From NCBI RefSeq assembly GCF_000143415.4, contig NW_003314267.1:296908-360907 (forward strand): a DNA stretch of 64,000 nt, written 5' to 3'. The notes below the pieces were generated by a model. The model saw nothing but the letters and a program-made list of their open reading frames with translations. It was not told where the DNA came from and ran no database searches. Made by a program: the position numbers and the translations under genes. Every line of letters begins with the position of its first letter. Within the stretch, counting starts at the first letter, position 1. Positions 22,969-33,512 of the stretch are shown one piece after another. The DNA is from Selaginella moellendorffii (Eukaryota > Streptophyta > Lycopodiopsida > Selaginellales > Selaginellaceae).

Positions 22969-25085
22969 ACCTGGCGCGCGGCGCTCCCCAAAATCACCTC
23001 GAGATCGCGGAAAGAATGTGCAGTTCCAGCCAGCGCCTTCGGATCCTGGGCCAAGAACAACCGTAAAATGGACAACCACGTGGACAGAAAAATGGATGAA
23101 CCCTAAAAACCGTGATAAGAAATATCGTTTAGAGATTAGGGCTAGCATAATCTTTGACAAAACTTGACCTTTTTTACCAGTATTGACTTGTCCTTTTTTC
23201 CGCCTTTTTTCTCTCTGCCTCCGATCAGATCATCCTAGAGGCATTTAAACCGTATAGCCAGACAAGGCTTTCACGGCCTCTGCCATTCTTTTGGCGATTA
23301 GCACGTAATGTTCTTCGATCGTACGAGCCAGCTTTGAAAATTTGGCGAGCACAAACTCAACGAAAGCGCTACGCACACCCTTAAATCTTTTCTACCCTTT
23401 CCTCCATCCAATTTTCACCTCGTTTCTTATTCGATCCTGGCGTCCAGCTCGCTCGCCAGGAGATAAAACTGGGCCAAGCCTCTGGATCCAGCACGATGGC
23501 AACGAGGTAGAGGGTTCCATATCTCCTTTTTTACCACTTCTTTTTACAGCTCCTTTTGTCTGGGTGGTGGTAAATTTCTTGGCGCATCTCGATGCATCGC
23601 AGGGTGGCAGCAGCAGGTAGGGGGTCATTATATTGCTGATCTTGCCAATCTCTCATACCATATGATCGTACCATCACCTTCATTCAATTAGACATTGACC
23701 GCTTCTATTCTATCAAAAAGTCCAAAGAGATCAAATTTGGCAAGAATTCATATGAATTTTATCCATGATATTCGAAAACATCCATCCAAAACGGCATTTC
23801 TAAATCTTTTGGTCTCGGACTTTCATGTGTGAGCGCCCCGAGACTATATGAATGAATATTCTATTCATTGACAATATATCTTCTATTTTTATTTTGTGCC
23901 TTTTGCCCGGGAGGGGCATTTATTCGCCATAACCACAAGCCACATGCAAATGCAGTACCTTGAAGGCAGCGTCCGGATCGCGCCACGTCGGACGCGGCGG
24001 CGACGTGGCAGCCCAGCTGACGTCGATGGCGGGAATATTCGGCCCATTTGAAAAAAAGGGGCAGGGATCTGATCTGGATCGTTTCCTGGCGATTGTGTTT
24101 TGGAGAATTTAAGATGGGAGGGCCACACACACTGGCTCGCCATTGATCGCGACGACTGCTGCTTTGTACGCTTGCTTCCAGCGAATTCAATCGCGCAGAT
24201 TCGTGAAAGCAAATCCAAAAGCCCACAAACAGTAAAGAATTGGGGGGAAAATTGGCCATGTCGTGAATCGCGATCAGGAGGAATGAAGAGAAAATAAAGA
24301 AGAAAAAAAAAACTGGATCCAACCGCAACTTAAATGTGCGCACTCTCGCCACGAAGAGTGGTGTATTTATACAGGGGAATGTGAGTGTGTCGATTGCTTG
24401 CTTGCGTATGGCACTGTTCTTCGTGGCGTAGAAAGGAAGAACAGTCTTTGCTTGCTTGGTTTGCTTGAGCCTTGAATTGCTGGAAGGAATGAGGAGGAAC
24501 ACACCGTTTTAGAGCTCTATACTGTATAGAGTGTATGTATGTCCTTGAGATTCTCTATTGGTGCCATTCTCTATTCTATTCTACTGGATTCGCTTGCAGG
24601 AAACGTATGTAGCAAGCACGAACAGTAAGTATCGCAACTGGGCATCGTAAAATTCCCGTTTTCTCGTTCCAATTCTCCCCGTATCTAGAGGACGGATCGT
24701 CGAAATCGATGTGTGCTTTGATATTGGCATGATTCAATCCCATGACACCATCTACAAACACCGAAAAGAGAAGCTTTACGAAGGTCTAGCAAAGTTCTTC
24801 TCGCGAAAGAGAAGCCTTACGAAGATCTAGCAAAAATTTCGTGGCATGGACGAGCAAAGGGTGCTGGCATTGGATTGAGTCGCGCCAATATCATGTGATT
24901 GCGTTGTGATCATAGAAGTGGAAGAAAGGAATAATTTTTTTTTCTAGTCATTTTATTCGTGTGGGGTGGTTTCGTTAAAAATGGCGAACGAAGAACAAAG
25001 GAGAGCGGTCGTCACTGTCAATGACTTCTCTCTATGTCCCCCTCGGTTAGGTCACCAGGAGCCCTAATTTCCCTGGGCAGGATCC
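22969..25085. other. intergenic region, about 2.1 kb
   Basis: It lies between a minus-strand and a plus-strand gene, so it should contain two divergent promoters. No gene is supported. The longest minus frame (24502-23861) has T-run-derived Phe tracts and no domain, and the plus frame at 23342-23620 has no recognisable motif. Two near-identical 30-base segments lie at about 24769 and 24809 (shared core AAGCCTTACGAAG / AAGCTTTACGAAG followed by TCTAGCAAA), a local direct duplication. Confidence 0.4.
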
Positions 25086-27174
25086 ATGGCGCCATGGCAG
25101 CTGCCGCTGCTACCGATCCTCTCGATGCTGCTGCTCCTGGCAGCGCGATCTGCGAGCTCGCGGCCTCTGGAGGAGCAGGAGGAGGCGGATGCCGCGGTGG
25201 AGCTCACCAAGAACAGCTTCAATCAAACGCTCTGGGCGGCTCCGGCCACTTTCGCGCTCGTTGAGTTCTACGCTCACTGGTAAGCTTAGAGCTCGCAATC
25301 ACGAGTTTCTCACGAGGATTTTGCTCCAGGTGCCCGGTGTGTAGGATTTATAAGGTGGAGTTTTGAAAAATTTTCTTTGTCTTTGTGGTTTGACACGAGC
25401 TTGCAATCGCAGCCTCAATACAGCAAAGTCGCGAAGCTCTTCAATGGAAGAACTGCTGTTCATCCCGGAGAGGTTTTCATGGGCAAGGTCGACTGCGCAG
25501 AGGATGTAAGCTTCACTACCAGTAGAGGAAGAGAAACTTATCGACTTGTTTGTTCACTTGCAGGCCAACACTCCCATTTGCAGGAGATTTCAAGTGGATC
25601 ACTATCCTTCTCTGTACTGGGGTCATCCCGGAAAGCTTGCCTGGGAGAGCTTCGACCCAAAGGATTCGAAGGCTAGCAATGGAATAGAGCTGATACCAAA
25701 AACTCCAAGAACAGCCGAGGCGTTACTAGCTTGGATCAACGAGCGCATTGGAAAGTATGTCAAAGTTTTGTGTTTCTAAAGTTTTGTGTTTGTATTCGAA
25801 GTTATCGTTTTGCTAACTCTGGCTTTTCCTTCCAGATCTTATACGCTGAATGACGAAGCTCGGGAAACTACACGTGCGAGTATAGTCGAGCAGATCCAGG
25901 TAGCTCTTGGTTTTCTCGGTGTTTGCTATGCTAAGGTTCCTTTTCCTTTGGTGATATCTGGTAGCAAAGCCGATGATGTCCCTCTACGATATTGAGGAGT
26001 CGACAGCGCTTTCATACAAGTTTATCTTACAAAGCGAAGTAGGAAAGGCTTTCAATTGAAAAAATGATCTTCTAACTGCGTTTCATTTAGATGCTGAATG
26101 CAAAAACTCGTGCATCTTTTTTACATTTTTTGCAGCTTCTTGCCGTCCACCATCCGTCAAAAAGGTGTTTTTCTTGTCTTTCAGATGGAAATGAGAATAT
26201 TTACATTTTCTTTCAGGTGTCGTGAGGGGAGTGCAAACATTCTAGTCCATTTTGAAGACATTTGGCTTGCTGGCGAAAATGCAAAGCCAAATGGCGACTT
26301 GCTAATGCGTTTACAGATTTGTGGCGAAAGAACAAGCACCGATGAGTGGATAACATGCCGTGGGAGCAAAAACTATACTCGCGGCTACAGGTCTGATCCC
26401 CGGTGGCTTTCATATGTACTGACGTCAATTTACATGCAGCTGTGGACTCTGGCTTTTGTTTCATGCATTGTCTGTCCGTGTAGAAGATTCGGAGAGCAAA
26501 ACAGCCATACAAACTATTCGTGATTTTATAGCAAGTTTTTTCAACTGTGAAGATTGTCGCGACCATTTCTTGACGATGAGCACGAGGTAGACTTTTTCTA
26601 ATAGTCATTCTAGAATCATCCCTTCTGACATGCAATGGTTGGTTCTGATGCGCAAGTGCTGCCGATTCTATCAACTCGCGGCGCGATCTGGTACTTTGGT
26701 TCTGGCGCGCACACAACCAGGTTGGCTCTCTTTGCATGCAAGAGTAGAAATGGAACTCAACTTTTTCCTCCGTACAGGTTAACAAAAGAGTTGGAGACGC
26801 AGAAGCAGAGTCCAAGACTGGCGATCCCAAGTTCCCAAAGCAGCAGTGGCCTCCGAAAGAACTCTGTACAGCATGCAAGAAAGACGGGNNNNNNNNNNNN
26901 NNNNNNNNNNNNNNNNNNNNNNNNNNNNNNNNNNNNNNNNNNNNNNNNNNNNNNNNNNNNNNNNNNNNNNNNNNNNNNNNNNNNNNNNCCGGAGGAAAAG
27001 CTCGACGCAGCGTTGCGAAAGTCATCCAAAGCCGAAGTGGCGGTACCGGACGAGAGCTCCAGCACCAGCCGTGTAGCAGTACCAATCGGAGCAGCTTTCG
27101 GGATCGGGATGGCGAGCTGTGGCTTTGGAATCGTGGCTTGCTTTTGGAGAATGCAGCAAAAGAGAAAAAAGTAA
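25086..27174 (+). CDS. QSOX: quiescin sulfhydryl oxidase (QSOX), interrupted by assembly gap
   Basis: Secretory-pathway FAD enzyme that makes disulfides in proteins and passes electrons to O2. The start at 25086 gives a signal peptide, then a thioredoxin domain with ALVEFYAHW|CPVCR. Exons seen: 25086-25279, 25330-25354, 25413-25505, 25564-25754, 25836-25899, 25970-26038, 26091-26164, 26217-26390, 26440-26586, 26657-26720, 26778 into the gap, then the last coding stretch to 27174. All phases agree. Exon 2 is only 25 bases and encodes the CPVC redox site. The Erv/ALR part has SYKF, HPSKRCREGS, GYSCGLWLLFHALSV, FFNCEDCRDHF (CxxC next to FAD), LVLWFWRAHNQ and a third CxxC, CTAC. The C-terminus carries a membrane helix (VPIGAAFGIGMASCGFGIVA) and a basic tail. 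The 100-N gap removes the end of the Erv domain, so the total length is unknown. Confidence 0.88.
26889..26988. other. assembly gap (100 N)
   Basis: Exactly 100 undetermined bases, a placeholder of unknown true size. It sits inside the QSOX gene just after CTACKKDG, so part of that gene's coding sequence is missing. Open frames drawn across it on either strand have no meaning. Confidence 0.98.
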
Positions 27175-27429
27175 ACACGCAACTTTCTCTTGTTCTTCCC
27201 TCTTCACTCGAATTGAACGGGTTGCCGGTTTTATATCTCGCAGGCTTTTGCGGAGGCGAGTGTGATGTTGTGGATCTCGAATTTAGAGGTATATATTACC
27301 CATTCTTTCTTTTTTGAGGCAAGGGAAAGCAGTGGTGACTAATTCTTATCATGTATTCTACTTATATACTTGAATGGAAATTTTACCGAGCTCGGACGAC
27401 AAGGTTGGCAAGCTTTCGTGTTTTCTTTT

Positions 27430-29079
27430 TCACTGCTGCTCGTTTTCTGATCCGTCCGAGCTTTTGTTCTTGCAGGTCCAAGCGGAAGCAGCAATCAGTG
27501 GTCTCGATTTCCAGGAAAGAAGCAACTTTTCAATCTCCTCGTCGCTGTGATGCTCCTTGAGCTGGTACCCGTCCTTGAACAGTCCCAGCAGCAGCCTGGC
27601 TTGGCAAATGTTTCTCCTGCTCAGTGAAACTCGGTGGAATCCGGCCGAGTGCAAGAGGCTCGACCACTCGACTTTGGAGTGCGCGTGGTGGTGAGCGATG
27701 AGGGCCGTCTTGATCCTGGTGGCCAGGAACGCGCGCTCGACGAGTATGTGAGCCGTGGTCTCGCACAAGCTCGCCTCCAGCGAGTCGAGCATGGCGGAGT
27801 AGTGATGGAGTGCCTGGAAGAACTTGTCCACGGTATTTGGAGCGCTCAAGCAGCTCACCACCTCCTCCTCGACGAAGGTCACCAGCCTCGGTGAGAACTT
27901 TTGCACGGACTTGAGAAACGAGAGCACTGACGACGGCGATTTGTGCGGTACGTGCAGGAGGTGGAGCATGCAGTTGACAATGAGCGTCTCCCCCTTGATC
28001 AACTTCAGGCCAACCAGCTTGGAATCCTCATCGTCCTCGACTTTGGCCTGGTGGAAGGAGAACGGGATCTTGAAAGCAGCAGCGCACTCCATGAGACGCT
28101 CCTTGGTCTCCTGGAAGTTGGCGAGCTGGTGCCTGGAGTGAGGGCGATATACAGCGGTGATCCGGAGATGCGGAGTGCCTCCTTCGCGAAGAGCCAGAGC
28201 TTGCATAAGAGATGGCCACTGGATCCCGAGAGTTACATCGTAGTCGAGGATGTGAACTCTCTTATCGTCGCCAATTGCCTCGAGGATGGCCTGGTTCGCG
28301 ACGTAGTGGCCGAACTTGATATAGGGGGATGCTTCATGGAGAGCCTGGAAAGCCGTGATCGAATCGAGATAGCTCATAGAACAAGAGCTCGCAACTTTGG
28401 TGATCCTGGCACCGTCGAGGAGTGACTGGAGAGCCTCGGTGAAGTACAGAGCTAGTCTCTGGAAGACCGGACCGCTGGAAGAACATGAGGAGGTGAGCTC
28501 CCGGAGGCGGAAAAGTATGACTTTGGCGAGATCCAGAGCCTGGGAAAACATGGCCTCGGCTCCGGCGAGAAGAAGATGGAATAGACGGCATCCGAAAAAC
28601 TCCTGGTGCTGGAGATCGAGCTCGGGGTCTCCAGGGAGCTGGAAGTCATCGAAATTCATTGGAGAGAAATCCAGGCAGGCTTCCGTTTCCAGGCTTTGGT
28701 GGAGGAATTCGCACAGGGCATCGTCGTCCTCGTCCTCGTCGTCGTTATCATCCTCAGCTCCTCCAACTTCGTCCTTTCTCTCAGAGACCTTCTCAAGAAC
28801 AGAATGTGGACTGCTCGGTTGGAGTCTTTTGCGAACCTTCGAGGCCGGCGGCTGCTCTTGCTCGTCTCCCCCTTCGAGCAGCGAGTCCAGGAGGGCGGAA
28901 GTAATACCTTGCTCCTCGAGCTCCGGCCACACTGGAAGTAAGTCCAAGTCCCCTCCTTGAATCACATCGATATCACAGACTTTGGTGGCGCAGGGATCGA
29001 TCGAGCAAGCCTGATACCAGTAGAGATTTTCCTCCACTTGCTGCTCCAGAGCCATGTCGACATCAAGATCACTCGCCAT
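27430..29079 (-). CDS. GRAS transcription regulator, NSP2-like
   Basis: GRAS-family nuclear regulator; NSP2 acts with NSP1 in the common symbiosis pathway (root nodules, arbuscular mycorrhiza) and in strigolactone synthesis. Intronless. From the second methionine (MASDLDVDMAL, 29079) it has 549 aa; the frame opens 19 codons earlier at 29136, so either start is possible. The N-terminal about 150 residues are acidic (a run of Glu/Asp near VGGAEDDNDDEDEDDD), followed by the GRAS domain. NSP2-like wording is clear: YIKFGHYVANQAILEA then VHILDYDVTLGIQWPSLMQA, i.e. the VHIID motif with a following Q-W-P-S-L-M-Q. The C-terminal SAW region reads LGLFKDGYQLKEH...LLSWKSRPLIAASAW. The frame is intact. 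That it belongs to the NSP2 clade is based on motif wording, not a tree. Confidence 0.85.
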   Translation of the reverse strand: MASDLDVDMALEQQVEENLYWYQACSIDPCATKVCDIDVIQGGDLDLLPVWPELEEQGITSALLDSLLEGGDEQEQPPASKVRKRLQPSSPHSVLEKVSERKDEVGGAEDDNDDEDEDDDALCEFLHQSLETEACLDFSPMNFDDFQLPGDPELDLQHQEFFGCRLFHLLLAGAEAMFSQALDLAKVILFRLRELTSSCSSSGPVFQRLALYFTEALQSLLDGARITKVASSCSMSYLDSITAFQALHEASPYIKFGHYVANQAILEAIGDDKRVHILDYDVTLGIQWPSLMQALALREGGTPHLRITAVYRPHSRHQLANFQETKERLMECAAAFKIPFSFHQAKVEDDEDSKLVGLKLIKGETLIVNCMLHLLHVPHKSPSSVLSFLKSVQKFSPRLVTFVEEEVVSCLSAPNTVDKFFQALHHYSAMLDSLEASLCETTAHILVERAFLATRIKTALIAHHHAHSKVEWSSLLHSAGFHRVSLSRRNICQARLLLGLFKDGYQLKEHHSDEEIEKLLLSWKSRPLIAASAWTCKNKSSDGSENEQQ

Positions 29080-29986
29080 CACGCAGGAAAGGTAAGAGCT
29101 TTTTTCTTTCTTGGAAGAGGAAGGACAACTTTTCAAGTTGGGGAAAGCACGCTCCTCCGGACTAAACTTCCGTTTTTCTATAGGTGCGTGGATCTCTTAC
29201 AGGAGCGCGGACCCCTAGATGGGAGCATATTTCTCCATCTTCCTGGTATATGCACCGCAATGCGCTCTCCAAAGGTCCCACTTTTCTCTTTGATATGTCT
29301 CGACTTAGATGCTCTGTCTTCATGGTTGTTCCTGGGCCAACAATGGAATACTAAACGTTGCTTTGTTGGTGCCAGTGGAAGCAAATGGAATGCGAGGAAG
29401 GAGATCTGTTAGCCTCTCCCGGCGAAGTTGTCGTGGAAGCTGCGATTGGCGAGCGAGGTACTTCGTTGTCGATCGATCAGCTGTGAACAAAAGCTCGCGT
29501 TTTTAAATTCGCAGGAAGGGCGGGCGAGCGAGCGAGCGAGCGAGCGAGAGGTGTCAGCACAGGAACACGACTCGATCGAAGAAAAGAGGTGAAGTTTTGA
29601 CATTTCCTTTTGGTACGAAAGGGACTCGAAGAACAGTTTTTTTTTTTTTCTTGTTTCTATTCCGTGATGTTAGCGAGTGTGATATTTGTGTGACCAGTGC
29701 TCTGGGATTTCTGGGGATGCGCATCCGCTCCGGTCAAGAAGCCGGGCATTTAGAGCTTCTAATGAAAAATTTGGTGGGGACATGATGCGGTTCACAATGC
29801 GGGCGCGATTCTTTTGATTTTGTTCTGTGCTTTGTTGTTTAATGTGCGGAGAAGATGCCCTTCGCTCGTGAAAGTGCCAAAAACTAGATCCCGCGAAGTA
29901 AAATTTAAATGAGGCATATTCTCCTGTGCCCTAAATTTGAAATGATTCGGCGAATATGCCCCAAAACTCTAGTTTATCGTCCAGCG
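29080..29986. other. intergenic, divergent promoters with GAGC microsatellite
   Basis: It lies between divergently transcribed genes (GRAS on minus, TAR on plus), so it must carry both promoters. No gene is supported. A (GAGC)n-type microsatellite of about 28 bases occurs at about 29522-29549 and a T run at about 29638-29650. Confidence 0.5.
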
Positions 29987-31675
29987 ATGGCGGCTCGGGA
30001 GATGATTCTCTCGGCAGCTGTGTGCCTCTGCTCGATTGCGGCGGTGAGACTGATGGATCTCTACTGGGATTCTCCGTCCCCCGGGCCGCATTGGATGGAG
30101 CGGGAATCCGGGCCGGCATTGCGAGCTTCTTGCTCGGGGCATGGTAGGGTTTTCAACGACGGCAGCGATCTGGCGTGCGAGTGTAGCGACTGCTACACTG
30201 GCGTGAATTGCTCTGAGCTCCAGCATGGCTGCATGGTCGATGCCGACGCGTAAGATCCTCAAGCTCTAGATTTCTATTGCTTTTGTGCCTGGAGATTTTA
30301 TCCTCTTCTTGCTAGAGCACGAAGCTTCTCTTTCTTTCGATAGAAAGGTCAATCCTAACCTTCTTCCTACTTGCTTGCAGTGGCGATCCAACTTTCCTGG
30401 AGCCCTTCTGGATGGAGCACGGAGCTGATGCCGGCGTGTTCATGCCCAGCTGGTATAGAATGGGCTACAGCGTAAAGAAGAAGGGATCCTCGCCCGCGCA
30501 CAAAGAACTTCCGCTTGTGTACGTGATAAAAGAGCTCGAAGACAGCATTAGGGAGCTCCATGAACTGGTCGGGAATGCCGTCGTCAAGGACAAGTATTTG
30601 GTTCTCGGAACTGGTTCCATGCAGCTCGTTGCCGCCGCTCTCAATGCCCTCTCCGATTCGTTTCCGGAGAAGCCTGGCGCTGTTGTCACTAGAGCACCCT
30701 ACTACATGGTAAGCTTCTCGGTCTTTCCTTCTCTTGGTTCTTAAGCTTTTGCTTGGCTACCATAGATTTACAAGTTACAAGTCGACGTGCTTTCTTCTTC
30801 CAAGTTCCAATGGGGTGGTGATGCTGTGGCGGCTTTTGAGAAGAAAGCATTCGATCCTTCTTCAGTGGTGGAGCTTCTGGCTGCTCCTAATAATCCCGAC
30901 ACTTCGATTCTAGAGCCTGTCTACAAAGGAACGAACGCGAAGATTATCCACGACAAGGCGTACTACTGGCCGCACTACACTGCCATCGCTGGAGCTCTGG
31001 ACGAGGATGTGATGCTCTTCTCGCTGTCGAAAACCACCGGCCATGCGGGCTCCAGAATCGGGTAAGCAAACTCTTTCTATAATATGTGATCCAACTCTGA
31101 CTCTGAGAACCAACTTAAACAGATGGGCGCTGGTGAGAGACATTGAGGTCTACAAGAAGATGTTCATGTACATTGCGGTGTCAACCATTGGAGTTTCTCG
31201 CGAGTCACAGTTGCGAGCCCACCGGCTGATCAAATCAGTGCTGGATGGATATCAAAATGGTGGAAGCCACAAAGCGCGGATGTTTGACTTCGGCTACCAC
31301 ACACTTCAGTCACGCTGGCAGACACTAGCGGAGATATTCAAAGCCTCAACCAGGTTCTCTATTCAGAAAGTCGACTCTCAGCATTGTTCCTTCTTCAAGA
31401 AAGAAGTGTCTCCTTCTCCAGGTATGCCACAAAGTATGACACCTGTTTACATTCTTACGCGTGAGCTCTTTGCAGCTTATGCTTGGATCCGCTGCGAGCA
31501 AGAGGAAGACTGTCACTCGATTTTCGCAGCAGCAGGAATAAATGGCCGTCCAGGACGAGCATTTGGAGCCAGCAATCGCTACATACGGCTGTGCATGATA
31601 AAACGAGACGACGAGTTCGAGCTACTTGCTGGTAAGCTCCAGGCTCTCGTGGACACAGAGCTAACGAACGAGTAA
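29987..31675 (+). CDS. tryptophan aminotransferase-related / alliinase-fold protein
   Basis: PLP enzyme of the TAA1/TAR-alliinase family. TAA1/TAR1/TAR2 convert tryptophan to indole-3-pyruvate in auxin synthesis; alliinases cleave S-alkyl-cysteine sulfoxides. Five exons (29987-30249, 30381-30708, 30766-31061, 31123-31421, 31476-31675) join in frame to 461 aa. The N-terminus has a hydrophobic signal/anchor (about 5-22), then a cysteine-rich EGF-like/alliinase segment (CSGHGRVFNDGSDLACECSD, then CYTGVNC) found in TAR2-, TAR3/4- and alliinase-type members but absent from TAA1. The aminotransferase domain has TGSMQL, APNNPD and the PLP-lysine motif SLSKTTGHAGSRIGW spanning a junction. The EGF-like segment suggests passage through the secretory pathway. 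Whether the substrate is Trp or another amino acid is not decided. A tandem duplicate of its 3' end follows (see the repeat entry). Confidence 0.9.
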
Positions 31676-31770
31676 ACAATCGTTTATTCGACGAGTTCGA
31701 GCTACTACTCCGCAGGTAAGCTCCAAGCTCCTGTGGACACGCAGGTAACAAACGCGTAAACAATCGTTTA
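31610..31770 (+). repeat. tandem duplication of TAR gene 3' end
   Basis: The last about 75 bases of the aminotransferase gene plus stop and a few 3' bases (about 31612-31688, from GACGAGTTCGAGCTACT through ACAATCGTTTATTC) recur immediately downstream (about 31689-31772) with small changes, including a second TAA-like end. The second copy lies in the 3' untranslated region, close to the convergent end of the BFR1-like gene. Confidence 0.8.
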
Positions 31771-31823
31771 TTCAATCAATCTGTGTGTGAGCACTGTGAA
31801 GAACAAAAAGGTTGCTTTTGTTT

Positions 31824-33230
31824 TCAAGCGGCTGCCACAGCAACCGCCTCCTCCTCCAGCTTCTGTGGAAGAGCCTCGTCAACTTTCGGGAATTCACTCT
31901 CAGGCATCTCGTCCTTCGTTGCTTCTCCCGTTGCATCCGACTTCTCCCTCGCAGCCTTCGCCGAGGCCTGGAGCTTGACGAAATCACCCTTCTTGGTCTT
32001 GAGCGTTTCCACCACCTTGTTCGCCTCCCCGACCGTGGAGGGAGGCGATATGCCGAGCTTCGCGAAGGAGGCGAGCGCGTCCAGAGACAGGCAAAGCTTC
32101 TCCTTCGGAGGTACCGCGCCCTTTCCTTTCTTGCCTCTAGCACTGGGCTCTTTCGATTTCCCGGCAAACCAGCCCTCATCCTCGCTCCGGTTCTTCTTGC
32201 TCTGCAGCATCGTCCCGAATCCCTCCACGCTGGCCACCGCCTCCCTCGACGCTGGCGTCTCGGGCAACTTATCCTCCGCCACCTCCACCGGCGTCACCGG
32301 CGTGAGCTTCAGGAGGTACGCTCCCAGCTGCTCGCACAGGATGATCTCGTCGGTATACTTCTCCACAAAGTTCTCCTCCGCGATCCTCTTCCTCATCTTC
32401 TCCCGCTCCAGCCACTCGGCCCGCCTCCTCTCCTCGTTCTGCCTCGCCGCCACCGCCCGCCTCTCCCTCGCCACCTTCTCCCTCGCGAAGAACTCCGACC
32501 ACCGCGCGTTGATCCCCTCCCGCAGGCTCTTGATCCTCTCGTACGCGCTGTTCCTCTCCGCCGCCAGCGCCGAGGTGTCCAGCGCCTTGGCGGCCTCGCT
32601 CTCCCGGATCTTGTCCATGGTCTTCTTGAGCTCGTTGATCTCCGCCTTGAGGCTCGTCAGGAGCTTGTCCTTCTCCCTGGCTCGCTCCAGCGCCGCGCCC
32701 CGGAGCTCCTGCTCTTGGGCGATCTGCTCCATCCTCTGGTTGTACTCCACCACCATCTCCCGCGACCGCCGGAGCTCCTTGAGCTGCGCCATCGCGCCCC
32801 TCTCCTCCTTGATCGCCAGAGACGTGTGCTGGATCCGGTACTCGAGCCGCTGGATCTCGGCGTCGATGAGCTCCAGCTTGGCGGCGGAGGGCAACTTCTC
32901 TCGCAGCGCGCGCGCCTCGGCGCGGCCCTGCTCGCGGATCTTGTCCGCCGCCTCCAGCTCCGCCTTGATCCGCCGCTTCTCCTCGAGGTTGTCCGCGAAG
33001 GAGGCGTTCATCACGGCCAGCTTGTTCCGGGCCTCGACGAGCTCCGGCGACTGCGCGTACCTGGTGCCCTTGGACGACTCCAGCTGCGCCTTGATCTCCA
33101 CAATCCGGCCCTGGAGCGCCTTGATCTCCTCCTCCGCCGCCGCCGCCGCCGCCTCCACGGCCTTGCGATCCGCTCGATCCGGGCGGCTGGCCTGCGCCGC
33201 CGATGCCGCCGCCTCCACCATCGCTACCAT
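31824..33230 (-). CDS. BFR1-like coiled-coil protein, 468 aa
   Basis: Intronless gene for a highly charged, largely helical protein resembling plant homologues of yeast Bfr1 (nuclear segregation protein, an mRNP/ribosome-associated factor). Residues about 25-290 form nearly continuous coiled coil rich in Glu, Lys, Arg and Ala, with wording typical of that plant family: IRILQ/KALQGRIVEIKAQLES, NKLAVMNASFADNLEEK and EEERRRAEWLEREKMRK-like stretches, then IAEENFVEKYTDEIILCEQL. The C-terminal third is less ordered and ends in an Ala/Val/Glu tail. The start is at MVAMVEAAASAA. It is convergent with the TAR gene, with 3' ends about 150 bases apart. No membrane segment is seen. The plus-strand frames of similar length over this region are shadows caused by its high GC. 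Confidence 0.75.
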   Translation of the reverse strand: MVAMVEAAASAAQASRPDRADRKAVEAAAAAAEEEIKALQGRIVEIKAQLESSKGTRYAQSPELVEARNKLAVMNASFADNLEEKRRIKAELEAADKIREQGRAEARALREKLPSAAKLELIDAEIQRLEYRIQHTSLAIKEERGAMAQLKELRRSREMVVEYNQRMEQIAQEQELRGAALERAREKDKLLTSLKAEINELKKTMDKIRESEAAKALDTSALAAERNSAYERIKSLREGINARWSEFFAREKVARERRAVAARQNEERRRAEWLEREKMRKRIAEENFVEKYTDEIILCEQLGAYLLKLTPVTPVEVAEDKLPETPASREAVASVEGFGTMLQSKKNRSEDEGWFAGKSKEPSARGKKGKGAVPPKEKLCLSLDALASFAKLGISPPSTVGEANKVVETLKTKKGDFVKLQASAKAAREKSDATGEATKDEMPESEFPKVDEALPQKLEEEAVAVAAA

Positions 33231-33512
33231 GATCTGCGCTTACAATCAAGAACCCTAGCCTCGCTTCTAACTGATTCTTTAACCTTTTGTAGAGGCTAGC
33301 TTTTGCATTTTACCTTTACCATGCCAGTTAGCCATTGTGTGACACGTGGACGGTGTTTATTGGCCATTGGCCAACTACTGTGTCTGACGTGGCATATTTC
33401 GAGGAACCCTAATCGCTGTGGTTGCCACGACTCCTCAATGTTTCTCGATCGCGAGGGCAGCATCGAAGAGCCCACGTCTCGATCTCGATCACCTGCGGTT
33501 ACCAGATCAGTT

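Noticed and set aside
23861-24502. 213-codon minus frame
   Set aside because: Phe runs come from a poly-A tract and no motif is seen; splice or neighbour support is absent.
26213-27178. 321-codon minus frame across the N gap
   Set aside because: It crosses undetermined bases and lies opposite well-supported QSOX exons.
31783-33299. Plus-strand frames of about 490 codons opposite the BFR1-like gene
   Set aside because: They are shadows of a GC-rich minus-strand coiled-coil gene; their translations are Leu/Arg/Ser runs without any domain.
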